Assembly (NCBI RefSeq): GCF_900104955.1
Contig: NZ_FNSI01000001.1
Coordinates: 2,576,001-2,640,000, forward strand
Direction of reading: 5' to 3'
Source: Beijerinckia sp. 28-YEA-48
GTDB taxonomy: Bacteria > Pseudomonadota > Alphaproteobacteria > Rhizobiales > Beijerinckiaceae
Length of the DNA: 64,000 nucleotides
Shown: positions 53,083 through 61,529 of the stretch, piece after piece
Layout: each line of letters opens with the position of its first letter
Numbering within the stretch: position 1 is the stretch's first letter
Translations under genes and position numbers: made by a program
The notes under the pieces: generated by a model
The model's input: only the letters and a program-made list of their open reading frames with translations
Databases searched by the model: none
What the model was told of the DNA's origin: nothing

Positions 53083-54180
53083 ATGCCCGATCTCACCCCC
53101 ATCTCCGACGGTCTCGAAGATGTCGTCGCCGCCAGCACGGTCCTTTCCGAGGTCGATGGCGCTGCCGGCCGCCTGATCCTGCGCGGCCATGCGCTCGAAG
53201 ACATCGCCGGCCATGCCGACTTCGCCGAAGCGGCGCGGCTGATGTTCGACGGCTTCTTTCCCGATCTGCCGGCGGGCGAGGCTTTCGCCCGGGCGCTTGG
53301 CCAGAGCCGGGTGGAGGTGTTCAGCGAAGTCGCAGCCCTCGACAGCACGCTCATCAGCCGCACACCGACCGAGGCGCTCCGCGCCCTGATGGCGCGGCTG
53401 CCCGATGGCGACGATCTCGCCACCGCCCTGCGGTTTTTGGCGGCGCCAGCCGTGTTCACGCCAGCAATCGTGCGGGCGCAGCGCGGCCTTGCCGCCATCG
53501 CGCCCGATGCCTCGCTTTCCCATACGCAAGATATTTTGCGGATGATGCACAGCGACGGCCCGACCACGACCCAGGCGGCGGCGCTCGATGCCTATCTCGT
53601 CACCGTCTGCGACCACGGGCTCAACGCCTCCACCTTCGCGGCGCGTGTCGTTGCTTCCACACGCGCCGGCCTTGGATCGGCGGTGCTCGCGGGCTTGAGC
53701 GCGCTGAAAGGGCCACTGCATGGCGGCGCGCCGGGGCCGGTCATCGACATGCTCGATGAGATCGGCGACGCCAGCCACGCGAAGGCCTGGTTGGAAGCAG
53801 CATTGCAGCGTGGCGACCGGCTGATGGGTTTCGGCCATCGCATCTACCGTGTGCGCGATCCGCGCGCCGATGCGTTAAAGCGGGCGATCCGTAAACTCGA
53901 CGCAAGCGCCGGCCGCCTCGCCTATGCCGAGGCTGTGGAAGCGGCGGCGCTCGCCATCCTGCGCGAGCGCAAGCCGAACCGCTCCTTGCAGACCAATGTG
54001 GAATTTTACACCGCATTGCTGCTGGAAGCTCTGGCCTTTCCGCCCGACACATTCACTTGCGTCTTCGCCATGGGCCGCACCATCGGCTGGCTCGCCCATG
54101 CGCGCGAACAGATCGCCGGCGGCCGCCTCGTGCGCCCGCAATCGATTTATATCGGCCCGATGCCGCAACAGGCGGCGTGA
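53083..54180 (+). CDS. Citrate synthase/methylcitrate synthase-family protein
   Basis: A 365-residue citrate-synthase fold without the HTH. DHGLNASTF (H178), GPLHGGA (H213) and GFGHRIYRVRDPRADALK (H252) are present. The catalytic Asp of citrate synthases, normally in NVDFYS, is Glu307 (NVEFYT). C-terminal GRTIGWLAHAREQ is typical. It condenses acetyl-CoA or propionyl-CoA with oxaloacetate or another acceptor if active. The Asp-to-Glu change and the paired HTH paralogue leave open a specialised reaction or a heteromer. A terminator hairpin follows at 54200. Confidence 0.87.
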   Translation: MPDLTPISDGLEDVVAASTVLSEVDGAAGRLILRGHALEDIAGHADFAEAARLMFDGFFPDLPAGEAFARALGQSRVEVFSEVAALDSTLISRTPTEALRALMARLPDGDDLATALRFLAAPAVFTPAIVRAQRGLAAIAPDASLSHTQDILRMMHSDGPTTTQAAALDAYLVTVCDHGLNASTFAARVVASTRAGLGSAVLAGLSALKGPLHGGAPGPVIDMLDEIGDASHAKAWLEAALQRGDRLMGFGHRIYRVRDPRADALKRAIRKLDASAGRLAYAEAVEAAALAILRERKPNRSLQTNVEFYTALLLEALAFPPDTFTCVFAMGRTIGWLAHAREQIAGGRLVRPQSIYIGPMPQQAA

Positions 54181-54199
54181 ACGGCACGCATTAAACGCA

Positions 54200-54237
54200 A
54201 CCCTGCTGCTGTCATGATTTGGCAGCAGGGTGTGTTT
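54200..54237 (+). terminator. Terminator hairpin after the citrate-synthase gene
   Basis: Perfect 10 bp stem ACCCTGCTGC/GCAGCAGGGT with a 12-base loop followed by GTGTTT, 20 bp after the stop. Confidence 0.65.
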
Positions 54238-54342
54238 CAGGGTCCATCCTCAAGTACTGTCGCCATCGCGCTATGAAACCTGTCGTCGCCGAGAGCGACG
54301 GCACGGGTTATCATCGCCGATGGACAGACCAAGGATGCGATG

Positions 54343-56070
54343 ATGGACGATCAACAGCGGGATGAATTCTTCGAGCGGCTCTGGACGGGGGCGGCGACGC
54401 TGGAGGATTGGACGGCGACGGTGGCGGGTGGTGTCGCCCAGCCGATCGCCGACGACGTCATCACCATCCACACCAGCTATCTGTTCGGCAATGCCACGGC
54501 GCTGCGGACCAGCGAAGGGATCGTTCTGATCGACAGCGGCAGCCGCGAGACGGCGGCGCAAACCTTCGCGGTGCTGCGCCGCTGGGACGAGGCGCCTGTT
54601 CACACCATCATCTACACCCATGGCCATATCGACCATACCTGGGGCGCCCGCCTTTACGATCAGGAAGCCGACGGCAAAGGGTTCGCCCGTCCCCGCGTCA
54701 TCGCCCATCGCAATGTGCTCAACCGCTTCAAGCGCTACGACACGACCCATGACCTCAATTCGCTGGTGATGGGCCGCCAGTTCAACCAGCCGGGCTATAC
54801 ATTCCCCGATCAGCATCGCCGGCCCGACGAGGTCTATGACGAGACATTGTCGCTCGACATCGGCGGCACGAAGATCGAGCTGATGCACGGGCGCGGCGAG
54901 ACCGACGACGCCACTTTCGTCTGGCTGCCGCAGAAACAGATCGTCGCCAGCGGCGATTTCGTCATCTGGGTGTTTCCCAATGCCGGCAACCCCCGCAAAG
55001 TGCAGCGCTATGCGCCCGACTGGGCGCGCGCCTTGCGCCAGATGCAGGCGCTGACGCCGGCGGTGCTCGTGCCCGGCCATGGCCCGGTGGTGCGCGGAGC
55101 CAAGCGCGTCGATGAAATGCTCGGCAGCGCTGCCGACGTGCTGGAGAGCCTCACCACGCAAACATTGGCGCTGATGAACACGGGCTCGTCCCTCGACGAC
55201 ATCCTTCATAAAGTCAGCGCGCCGCCGGAGCTGTTGGCACGGCCGTGGCTGAAGCCAAAATATGACGATCCGGAATTCGTCGTGCGCAACATCTGGCATC
55301 TCTATGCCGGCTGGTTCGACGGCAATCCATCGCACCTGAAGCCGGCGTCGGATGCCGAACTCGCCGCCGAGATCAGCACGCTGGTCGGCGGCGTCGACCG
55401 GCTGGCACGCCGCGCGGGCGAATTGGCGGCCAGCGGCCACACGCGGCTGGCGGCGCATCTGATCGAATTCGCCAGCGATGCCATGCCGCAGTCGCCGCAA
55501 ATCCAGAGCGTGCGCGCTGAGGTCTATGGGCGCTGCGCCGAGGCGGAAACGTCGCTGATCGGCAAGGCGATCTTTTCGGTCTATCAGCGTGATGCGAAGG
55601 AGCGGTCAACCGTACCCATCCGCGCCGTGACATTCCCCAGAGACGAGAGCGCGCATGAAACCGAGGAGATTCTTGCCGAGACCGAAGGCGGCCAACAGAT
55701 TCTAGACTGGCTTGCCAGCTTCCCTGGCTACCTACACGCTGGCGCCGCCTTTGGCGATTTTGAAGTCGTCTCCTTCCATCTGCGCCGTGAAAGCCCAAGC
55801 GAACTGGTGTTGAACTTGCCCGACTCTCCCCGCCCGGTGACTGTAACTTTCACGCTTGGCGATTGGATTGATACACGCATAGAAGGCTTCAGCCATCAAA
55901 ACGTCATCGGCGGCCTGCGCCTGCGTCGTGCCGGCCTGCGAGATACACAGCTCTGGGAACAGGGTGTTGGTATGGTCCCCGGCCTGATCGAAATCGAATT
56001 GGAGCCCTGCTTCGGTGCCAACGGCGTCATCCGTGCCACCTTGCAAAAGGTGCATCTGCAATTCTCGTGA
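54343..56070 (+). CDS. Alkyl-sulfatase-like metallo-beta-lactamase-fold hydrolase
   Basis: A 575-residue enzyme. The N-terminal metallo-beta-lactamase domain carries THGHIDHTWG, the zinc motif with H93, H95, D97 and H98. Later ligands lie in HGRGETDDATFVWLPQK and LVPGHGPVVRG. A helical dimerisation domain follows (about residues 280-400, WHLYAGWFDGNPSHLKPASDAEL). The C-terminal domain is SCP2-like. This order is that of SdsA1/BDS1-type alkyl sulfatases. The WYDGNP-like motif is kept as WFDGNP. The substrate may still be another ester. The adjacent ATG at 54340 is an alternative start. No partner gene is obvious. Confidence 0.8.
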   Translation: MDDQQRDEFFERLWTGAATLEDWTATVAGGVAQPIADDVITIHTSYLFGNATALRTSEGIVLIDSGSRETAAQTFAVLRRWDEAPVHTIIYTHGHIDHTWGARLYDQEADGKGFARPRVIAHRNVLNRFKRYDTTHDLNSLVMGRQFNQPGYTFPDQHRRPDEVYDETLSLDIGGTKIELMHGRGETDDATFVWLPQKQIVASGDFVIWVFPNAGNPRKVQRYAPDWARALRQMQALTPAVLVPGHGPVVRGAKRVDEMLGSAADVLESLTTQTLALMNTGSSLDDILHKVSAPPELLARPWLKPKYDDPEFVVRNIWHLYAGWFDGNPSHLKPASDAELAAEISTLVGGVDRLARRAGELAASGHTRLAAHLIEFASDAMPQSPQIQSVRAEVYGRCAEAETSLIGKAIFSVYQRDAKERSTVPIRAVTFPRDESAHETEEILAETEGGQQILDWLASFPGYLHAGAAFGDFEVVSFHLRRESPSELVLNLPDSPRPVTVTFTLGDWIDTRIEGFSHQNVIGGLRLRRAGLRDTQLWEQGVGMVPGLIEIELEPCFGANGVIRATLQKVHLQFS

Positions 56071-56148
56071 TTGCTACGCATGTTGGAATATCCGCGTTGC
56101 AGCTGCTATGCGAACAGGTCCGATATCGATTCACTTTCGAGTACGCTG

Positions 56149-56571
56149 ATGAGCCTGACAATCCGAAGCGCCAAATCCGATGACGAAAGCGCAGTCACAG
56201 CCCTATGGCGTGCCTGCGATCTCGTCGTCAGCTATAACGATCCCGGCGCTGACTTTCGCTTCGCACGCGGCGGCGCGGCATCCGATATTTTGGTTGGGAC
56301 GGATGCGGCAGGTCGCATCGTCGGCTCCGTCATGGTCGGCCATGATGGCCATCGTGGCTGGCTGTATTATGTGGCTTCCGACCCGACGTCGCGTGGCAGC
56401 GGCATCGGCCGGCAGATGGTGACGGCGGGCGAGAATTGGCTGCGGCAGCGGGGCGTCGTCAAAGTGCAATTGCTGGTGCGCGAGACCAATACCAAGGTCA
56501 TCGGCTTCTACGATCATCTGGGCTATGAGGAGACACCGCGCGTCATCATGGCGAAGTGGCTGGACCGCTGA
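56149..56571 (+). CDS. GNAT acetyltransferase, YpeA-like
   Basis: A 140-residue acetyltransferase with RSAKSDDESAVTALWRACDLVVSYNDPG at the N terminus and the acetyl-CoA motif DPTSRGSGIGRQMVTAGENWL. ETNTKVIGFYDHLGYEE ends the domain. That matches the YpeA family, a small group of uncharacterised bacterial GNATs. ATG at 56149 is where homology begins. Convergent with the AraC gene, 6 bp apart. Confidence 0.87.
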   Translation: MSLTIRSAKSDDESAVTALWRACDLVVSYNDPGADFRFARGGAASDILVGTDAAGRIVGSVMVGHDGHRGWLYYVASDPTSRGSGIGRQMVTAGENWLRQRGVVKVQLLVRETNTKVIGFYDHLGYEETPRVIMAKWLDR

Positions 56572-56577
56572 CTGCGA

Positions 56578-57453
56578 TCAGTTTGTCCGCCCGCCGCGAT
56601 CCGATTGCATTCCACGTCTGATGTTGCGGTATTCGCGTGGGGTAGCCCCAACGACCTGCTTAAATCGCGCCGCGAAATGGCTTTGCCCGCTGAAGCCAAC
56701 TTCCAACCCTATGTCGACGATTGACTGCTTTGTCGCGTCCAGCAATTCGCAGGCGCGGTTAACGCGTTTGCCCGTGACATATTGATGTGGCGACACACCC
56801 GTTCTTGCCTTGAGACGACGCGAAAACTGCAGAGGGCCGAGGTTCAACACGCCAGCCAAACGCGACACATCAATATCCGCGTCGAGATGGGTATGGATAT
56901 ATTCATCGATGATCGCCATCTGCTTGCTGGTCAGAGGTGAGACTGGCAGGCTGGGAGCAATCTTAGCGTCCGTGAAATGTCTCAGCAAACGAACGGCGAG
57001 GAGATTGGCGACCGATTCCGCATAGAGCGCTGAAGAGAGCGGATTGGTGGCGGTTTCTCGATACAGCATGAATGCCAGATGCCATATCGTGTCGTCGCGG
57101 CCGTTCGGCGTGCCCTGGATGCTGATATCGTCGCGCATATCGAGCTCGGCTGCGACCCGCTTTACAACCCCGCAATCCAATTCGAGCATGACCCGCTCCA
57201 AGGAGCCGGTCCAATCAATGGAATGACAAGCCTCAGCGGGATTGATGACAATATTCCTGTTCCCGGCGAGAACCTTCCGCAAGCCAGCGTCTTCATTCCA
57301 CCACGCGAGATTGGCCCCGCCTCTCAGACATACGCCAATCTGATGAAACTCATGCCGATGGCGCACATGCGCCGGCCGATACGCCTGCTCGTGCTTAACC
57401 TCGAGCCATGAGGAATGGGGGGCGTCGGCAAGTGGCTGTGTTCCCAACGACAT
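56578..57453 (-). CDS. AraC-family transcriptional regulator
   Basis: A 291-residue regulator. The N-terminal cupin-like sensor domain has RHRHEFHQIGVCLRGG. The C-terminal double helix-turn-helix is YIHTHLDADIDVSRLAGVLNLGPLQFSRRLKARTGVSPHQYVTGKRVNRACELL...GLEVGFSGQSHFAARFKQVVGATPREYR. It is divergent from a Bug-family binding protein (about 210 bp gap), which it probably activates together with the M24-like gene. ATG at 57453 was chosen; 57474 is an in-frame alternative. Confidence 0.9.
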   Translation of the reverse strand: MSLGTQPLADAPHSSWLEVKHEQAYRPAHVRHRHEFHQIGVCLRGGANLAWWNEDAGLRKVLAGNRNIVINPAEACHSIDWTGSLERVMLELDCGVVKRVAAELDMRDDISIQGTPNGRDDTIWHLAFMLYRETATNPLSSALYAESVANLLAVRLLRHFTDAKIAPSLPVSPLTSKQMAIIDEYIHTHLDADIDVSRLAGVLNLGPLQFSRRLKARTGVSPHQYVTGKRVNRACELLDATKQSIVDIGLEVGFSGQSHFAARFKQVVGATPREYRNIRRGMQSDRGGRTN

Positions 57454-57662
57454 CTGGCTACACCTGCGCTGCAAAAGTCAGACCTATTTTTTAGCAGCAA
57501 CCTCCGCCACCAGCAATGTCCGTCGCCTCCCGCCCCAGCGCCCCAAAGCCTTGAGAGCCGGAAATGACGGAAATCAGACAATTCGCCCCGCCGTGATAGA
57601 CGCGAACTTAACGGCGACTTACAGCCCGGAGATAAGAATTCAGGCCTGGGAGGGCGGCGGAC

Positions 57663-58676
57663 ATGACTTGGTTCAAGACCACTTGGCTCAAGACCACTTG
57701 GCGCAAGATCGCCGCGTATGGCATCGCCGTTTTGTCGATAAACCTGTCATCGGCGCAAGCCGACACCGCCAAGACCGACCTGGCGCACAACTTTCCCAAT
57801 CAAATGGTCAGAATAGTCACGCCGATTGGAGCCGGCAGCGCCGTCGACGGGCTGGCGCGCGTCATCGCCGACAAGCTGCAGGACATCTGGAAGCAATCCG
57901 TCGTTGTTGAAAATCGACCCGGCATGCCGGGAACCGCGAGTGTGGCGAAAAGCGCCCCCGACGGCTACACGCTCATGATGATGTCAAACGGCCACGTCGT
58001 CGGTGGGCTCATCAACAAAAGCCTGTCGTTTGATCCGATCGCGGACTTCCAAGGCGTTATCAAACTCGCATCCGTCCCTCTTGTCTTGGTGACGGAACCC
58101 AAGCTCCCGGCAAACACGCTGCAGGAGCTGATCACCCTGGCACGAACGAAGCCTGGCCAGATGAATTATGGGTCGGCGGGTCTCGGCAGCACCTCTTTCC
58201 TTTCCGCCGAGCTGTTTAAGAAAATAACCAACACAAATTTCGTTCAAATTCCCTACAAGGGCGGCGGCGATGCGCTGATCGGAATTCTGCGTGGCGATTC
58301 TCATATTTATTTTCTGGCGCTCAATCTGACGGTCGAGCAGGCCAAGGGCGGGAATCTCAAAGCGCTGGCGATCGCAACGTCCAAGCGCAGCCCCGCCCTG
58401 CCTAATGTTCCAACCTTCGCCGAGGCTGGCCTGCCAGAGTATCAGTACGATGCGTGGTTCGGCGCCATGGCGCCGGCACATACGCCAGTGCCCATCCTGA
58501 ACAAGATCAATGCCGACATCAGCCGCGTGTTGCAGATGCCCGATGTCATCGAACGGCTGCAGGCACAGGGTTTTGAGCTCACCAGTAGCACGCCCGATGA
58601 GTTCAACGAGTTGATGAAGTCAGATGAGAAACTTTATCGAGAGCTTCTGAAAGACACAAGGGTCGGCACGCCCTGA
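57663..58676 (+). CDS. Bug-family periplasmic binding protein, second in window
   Basis: A 337-residue protein with signal segment (IAAYGIAVLSINLSSAQA) and Bug motifs: MVRIVTPIGAGSAVDGLARVIADKL, VENRPGMPGTASVAKSAPDGYTLMMM, and NYGSAGLGSTSFLSAELFK. It likely binds a carboxylated small molecule for uptake or sensing. No tricarboxylate permease is adjacent. The first residues repeat TTWFKTTWLKTTW, an odd Trp/Thr-rich triplet; a later start would lose the signal. It lies upstream of the M24-like gene in the same direction. Confidence 0.88.
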   Translation: MTWFKTTWLKTTWRKIAAYGIAVLSINLSSAQADTAKTDLAHNFPNQMVRIVTPIGAGSAVDGLARVIADKLQDIWKQSVVVENRPGMPGTASVAKSAPDGYTLMMMSNGHVVGGLINKSLSFDPIADFQGVIKLASVPLVLVTEPKLPANTLQELITLARTKPGQMNYGSAGLGSTSFLSAELFKKITNTNFVQIPYKGGGDALIGILRGDSHIYFLALNLTVEQAKGGNLKALAIATSKRSPALPNVPTFAEAGLPEYQYDAWFGAMAPAHTPVPILNKINADISRVLQMPDVIERLQAQGFELTSSTPDEFNELMKSDEKLYRELLKDTRVGTP

Positions 58677-58748
58677 CCGACAGAGGCCGTTCTCAACAGA
58701 CAAGATAGAGATCACAGAACACTGATAACTTCGATGGAGTAAGAACTT

Positions 58749-60056
58749 ATGGCCAGCGATACATTGCAAGCGACCAGCACGAACGCATGGCAGGCGTTGC
58801 GCGGCCGATTGGACCAATCGATCCCTTTCGCCAATATGCGCGATACACCCTATTATAGAGATGCTGTCTACGAGCAATTTTCGGCGAAAGAATATGCGCG
58901 CCGCTATGAAGCGCTGCGTGCCAAAATGCGCGAGCATCGGCTTGATTGCATGATCGTGCCAGGAGGGCCGAGTCACTGGAGCTTTGGCGGCGGCATGGCG
59001 TGGCTTACGGGCCATTGGGAGTGGCATGCGCTGTGCTGCTACATCCTGGTTCCCCTGCACGGTGAGCCCACCATGATCTATTCGATGGGCGGCACGCATG
59101 CGGAGGCCGTCCGCCGACTGGTCGAGGTTGCAGTGACGGACGTTCGCCACAGTCGCGGCGGGCGCTATGCCGATGTCATGGTCGAACGGTTGCGCGAACT
59201 CAAGCTCGAACGCGGTCGCATCGGCCTGATGGAGATCGACCCACGTCATGGCGATTACATGCCGGTCAATCAATATGAGGTCTTGCGTCGCGGCTTGCCC
59301 GACGCGGAACTCATATTCACGAAAGACTTCCTGCACGAACTTCTGGTGATCCACAGCGAGGAAGAACTCGCCTGCGTCCGCAAAGCCGGAGTGCTGACGC
59401 AACGCGCCATGGAAGCCCTCGTCGCCCGCGCCAAGCCGGGCGTGAAGGAATATGAACTGCGCGCGGCGGCGGCGAACGCGATCCTGGAAGGCGGCGGCGA
59501 TATCGACTTTCTCATCATCGGCTCGACCCCGATGGCAAACCCGGCGATGATTTTCGGCAACCCTCGCCCTTCGAGCCGGGTGCTGCAGAAGGGCGATATC
59601 ATCAATATGGAGCTTGCCGCGGCCTATCGAGGCTATACCGCTCAGATTGGCTCACCCGTCTGTATCGGCGAACCGACCGATATGGTGCGCAAATTCTGGG
59701 AAGACATCACCCTGCCCGGCTATCGCAAAATCGTCGCCGAAATCGCTCCTGGCAAGCCGGTCATCAACATGTGGGAAGCGTCGAAATTCTTTCGCGAGAA
59801 AGGCGTGCAATCAAGGCCGATCCATTGCCACGGCATTGATCTTGTCACCGACGAACCCCATGTCACGACGGAATATGGCAGCCAGCATCACACGGTCGAA
59901 TTGCTGAAGCCGGGGATGATCATCATGGCGGAACCCAACCCGATCACCATGGATGGGCTTTTCGGCATTTTCCTGGGGCACACCTTCATTCTCAACGAGC
60001 ATGGCCACGAAGTCGTCGATACATTTCCATTGGAATTGGCAATCGCAGGCACTTGA
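58749..60056 (+). CDS. M24 (creatinase/aminopeptidase P fold) protein with altered metal ligands
   Basis: A 435-residue protein with a creatinase-type N-terminal domain (about residues 45-190) and a pita-bread C-terminal domain. The five metal ligands of active M24 peptidases are only partly kept. The first Asp is E288 (INMELAAAYRG), the second is Gln299 (TAQIG), His361 (CHGID) and Glu395 (AEPN) remain, and the last Glu is replaced (FLGHTFILNEHG). A classical dimetal peptidase is unlikely. A creatinase-like C-N hydrolase or an atypical lyase is more plausible. Cotranscribed with the Bug gene, GGAG ribosome site. Confidence 0.8.
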   Translation: MASDTLQATSTNAWQALRGRLDQSIPFANMRDTPYYRDAVYEQFSAKEYARRYEALRAKMREHRLDCMIVPGGPSHWSFGGGMAWLTGHWEWHALCCYILVPLHGEPTMIYSMGGTHAEAVRRLVEVAVTDVRHSRGGRYADVMVERLRELKLERGRIGLMEIDPRHGDYMPVNQYEVLRRGLPDAELIFTKDFLHELLVIHSEEELACVRKAGVLTQRAMEALVARAKPGVKEYELRAAAANAILEGGGDIDFLIIGSTPMANPAMIFGNPRPSSRVLQKGDIINMELAAAYRGYTAQIGSPVCIGEPTDMVRKFWEDITLPGYRKIVAEIAPGKPVINMWEASKFFREKGVQSRPIHCHGIDLVTDEPHVTTEYGSQHHTVELLKPGMIIMAEPNPITMDGLFGIFLGHTFILNEHGHEVVDTFPLELAIAGT

Positions 60057-60115
60057 GCGCAGGCTCCACGAACCAGGCGCGTCAGGCCCACAAAGCGTGA
60101 GCCGGCGCGCCACTC

Positions 60116-60592
60116 CTATTTGTCTTCGACCTGCGCCTGAAGATTGTCGCGCAGCACCCCCAGAACAGTGCGCGCCGTTTCGATATCCTTGAGCGTCAGG
60201 CCCTCGGCCACGCTTTCGGCCCAGGGTATCTGCAACTTCAACGCCCGGTCGTAAACGGTCTTACCGTGTTCGCTGAGACTGACCAGTTGCGCGCGCCGGT
60301 GATGCGGATTCGGCTCGAAGGCGACGAGCCCTTCTTTTTCCAGATCGTTGACGATGCGTTGGACGTTCTGCCGGTTCGCGCCCATGTCACGCGCCAACCA
60401 TGCGACAGGCTGCGGGCGATCGGCGGCCACGATGGCGCCGAGAACCTGCCAGCGCGCGCTGGTCAACCGCAGTTCGGCGACGAGCCTGTCTCCGGCCGTC
60501 AGCATGCGGTTATTGACCTGAAACAGATCCAGAATGAGGTCGGTCACGGCCGCCCCCGTCGTGGTTCTTTTGTTCTTTACCATGGGCACCAT
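60116..60592 (-). CDS. MarR-family regulator of the divergent monooxygenase
   Basis: A 158-residue MarR protein. The recognition region is VAWLARDMGANRQNVQRIVNDLEKEGLVAFEPNPHHRRAQLVSLSEHG, and the C-terminal helices are PWAESVAEGLTLKDIETARTVLGVLRDNL. It is divergent from a small monooxygenase gene with a 77 bp gap that holds two tandem operator-like dyads. Those dyads overlap both promoters, so it likely represses itself and the target. ATG 60592 was used; 60583 is possible. Confidence 0.9.
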   Translation of the reverse strand: MVPMVKNKRTTTGAAVTDLILDLFQVNNRMLTAGDRLVAELRLTSARWQVLGAIVAADRPQPVAWLARDMGANRQNVQRIVNDLEKEGLVAFEPNPHHRRAQLVSLSEHGKTVYDRALKLQIPWAESVAEGLTLKDIETARTVLGVLRDNLQAQVEDK

Positions 60593-60601
60593 ACACCTTA
60601 A

Positions 60602-60645
60602 TTGACATTATGATGTCAATATGCAAGATGACACCATGATGCCAA
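60602..60645. promoter_or_regulatory. Two tandem MarR operator-like dyads
   Basis: Site 1 is TTGACAT-TATG-ATGTCAA (60602-60619, perfect 7 bp arms). Site 2 is ATGACAC-CATG-ATGCCAA (60628-60645, the same pattern with mismatches). Centres are 26 bp apart. Both lie between the MarR start and the monooxygenase start. Confidence 0.65.
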
Positions 60646-60669
60646 TATAGTTCATCGTAGGAGCGTGTC

Positions 60670-61038
60670 ATGCCGGTTCGGCGCCCCATGGATCCCGCTT
60701 TTCCAATCGAAAAGCAGATTGCCATCGATGCATCGCCTGTCGTTCTGGTGAACGTCTTCACCCTCGATATCGCCGACGAAGAGACGTTTCTCGCCGCCTG
60801 GCGCAACGACGCCGATTTCATGACACAGCAGCCGGGATGCATCTCGACGCAGCTTCACCGCGCCATCGGCGACAGCCCGACCTATCTCAACTACGCCGTC
60901 TGGGAATCGACGGCGGCGTTCCGGGCCGCCTTTACGCATCCGGAGTTTCATGCCCGGCTGGCGAGCTATCCGTCGAGCGCCGTCGCCTCGCCGCATCTGT
61001 TCCAGAAGATCGCGGTTCCCGGCATCTGCGTCACATAG
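60670..61038 (+). CDS. Antibiotic biosynthesis monooxygenase (ABM) domain protein
   Basis: A 122-residue ferredoxin-like fold protein. Core strands VVLVNVFTLDIADEETFLAAWRNDADFMTQQPGCISTQLHRAIGDSPTYLNYAVWESTAAFRAAF match the ABM family. Members are cofactor-free monooxygenases acting on quinols or haem-degrading enzymes; the substrate is unknown. It lies 29 bp before the DUF1772 gene, forming a two-gene unit under the divergent MarR. Confidence 0.88.
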   Translation: MPVRRPMDPAFPIEKQIAIDASPVVLVNVFTLDIADEETFLAAWRNDADFMTQQPGCISTQLHRAIGDSPTYLNYAVWESTAAFRAAFTHPEFHARLASYPSSAVASPHLFQKIAVPGICVT

Positions 61039-61067
61039 ACCCCTTCCAAGGTTGCAAGGAGAAAGCC

Positions 61068-61520
61068 ATGGCCATGCGTTTGCTCTTCAACATATTGGCG
61101 ATTTCGGGAGCCGCGATGTTCGCCGGCGTCATGCTGGCGATCGGCGTCATCCTCGGCGCCTATTGGAAAAGCTTACCGCCGCAAGGGTTTCTCGACTGGT
61201 TCAGCCAGAACAATCATTTCGTGGCGCAAGTCATTCCGTTCGTCGTCGCTCCCGCCCTAATCGGTCTCGCGGGCTCGCTATACATCAGTTGGGGCGACAC
61301 GACAGGGCGCACGCTCTGGCTGGTCGCCTCAGCTTGCATCATCGCGGTTCTGGCTGTGACGTTTGCCTATCATCTGCCGAGCAATGCGCAATTTGCCGCC
61401 AAAGCCGTACCTCTGGATCAAGTCTCCGGAAAACTCGACAGCTGGCTCCTGCTCCACAGTCTGCGCATTGTTCTGGCGCTCGTCGCCTCCATCCTCGGCA
61501 TTGTCGCGATCGCGCGTTGA
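61068..61520 (+). CDS. DUF1772 (anthrone-oxygenase-like) membrane protein
   Basis: A 150-residue protein with four hydrophobic helices: about residues 5-30, 55-78, 83-103 and 128-148. The spacing and the N-F-F/W-x-Q region (WFSQNNHFVAQVIPFVVAP) resemble DUF1772, a family that includes fungal anthrone oxygenases. Its AAGGAG site lies just upstream of ATG at 61068. Partnered with the ABM monooxygenase, it may act on a quinone-like compound at the inner membrane (inference). Confidence 0.65.
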   Translation: MAMRLLFNILAISGAAMFAGVMLAIGVILGAYWKSLPPQGFLDWFSQNNHFVAQVIPFVVAPALIGLAGSLYISWGDTTGRTLWLVASACIIAVLAVTFAYHLPSNAQFAAKAVPLDQVSGKLDSWLLLHSLRIVLALVASILGIVAIAR

Positions 61521-61529
61521 ACGCCCAGT

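Noticed and set aside
54271-55500. 409-codon minus-strand frame opposite the alkyl-sulfatase-like gene
   Set aside because: Arg/His/Gln-rich shadow without motifs; the plus strand has the HxHxDH zinc motif in a normal-length protein.
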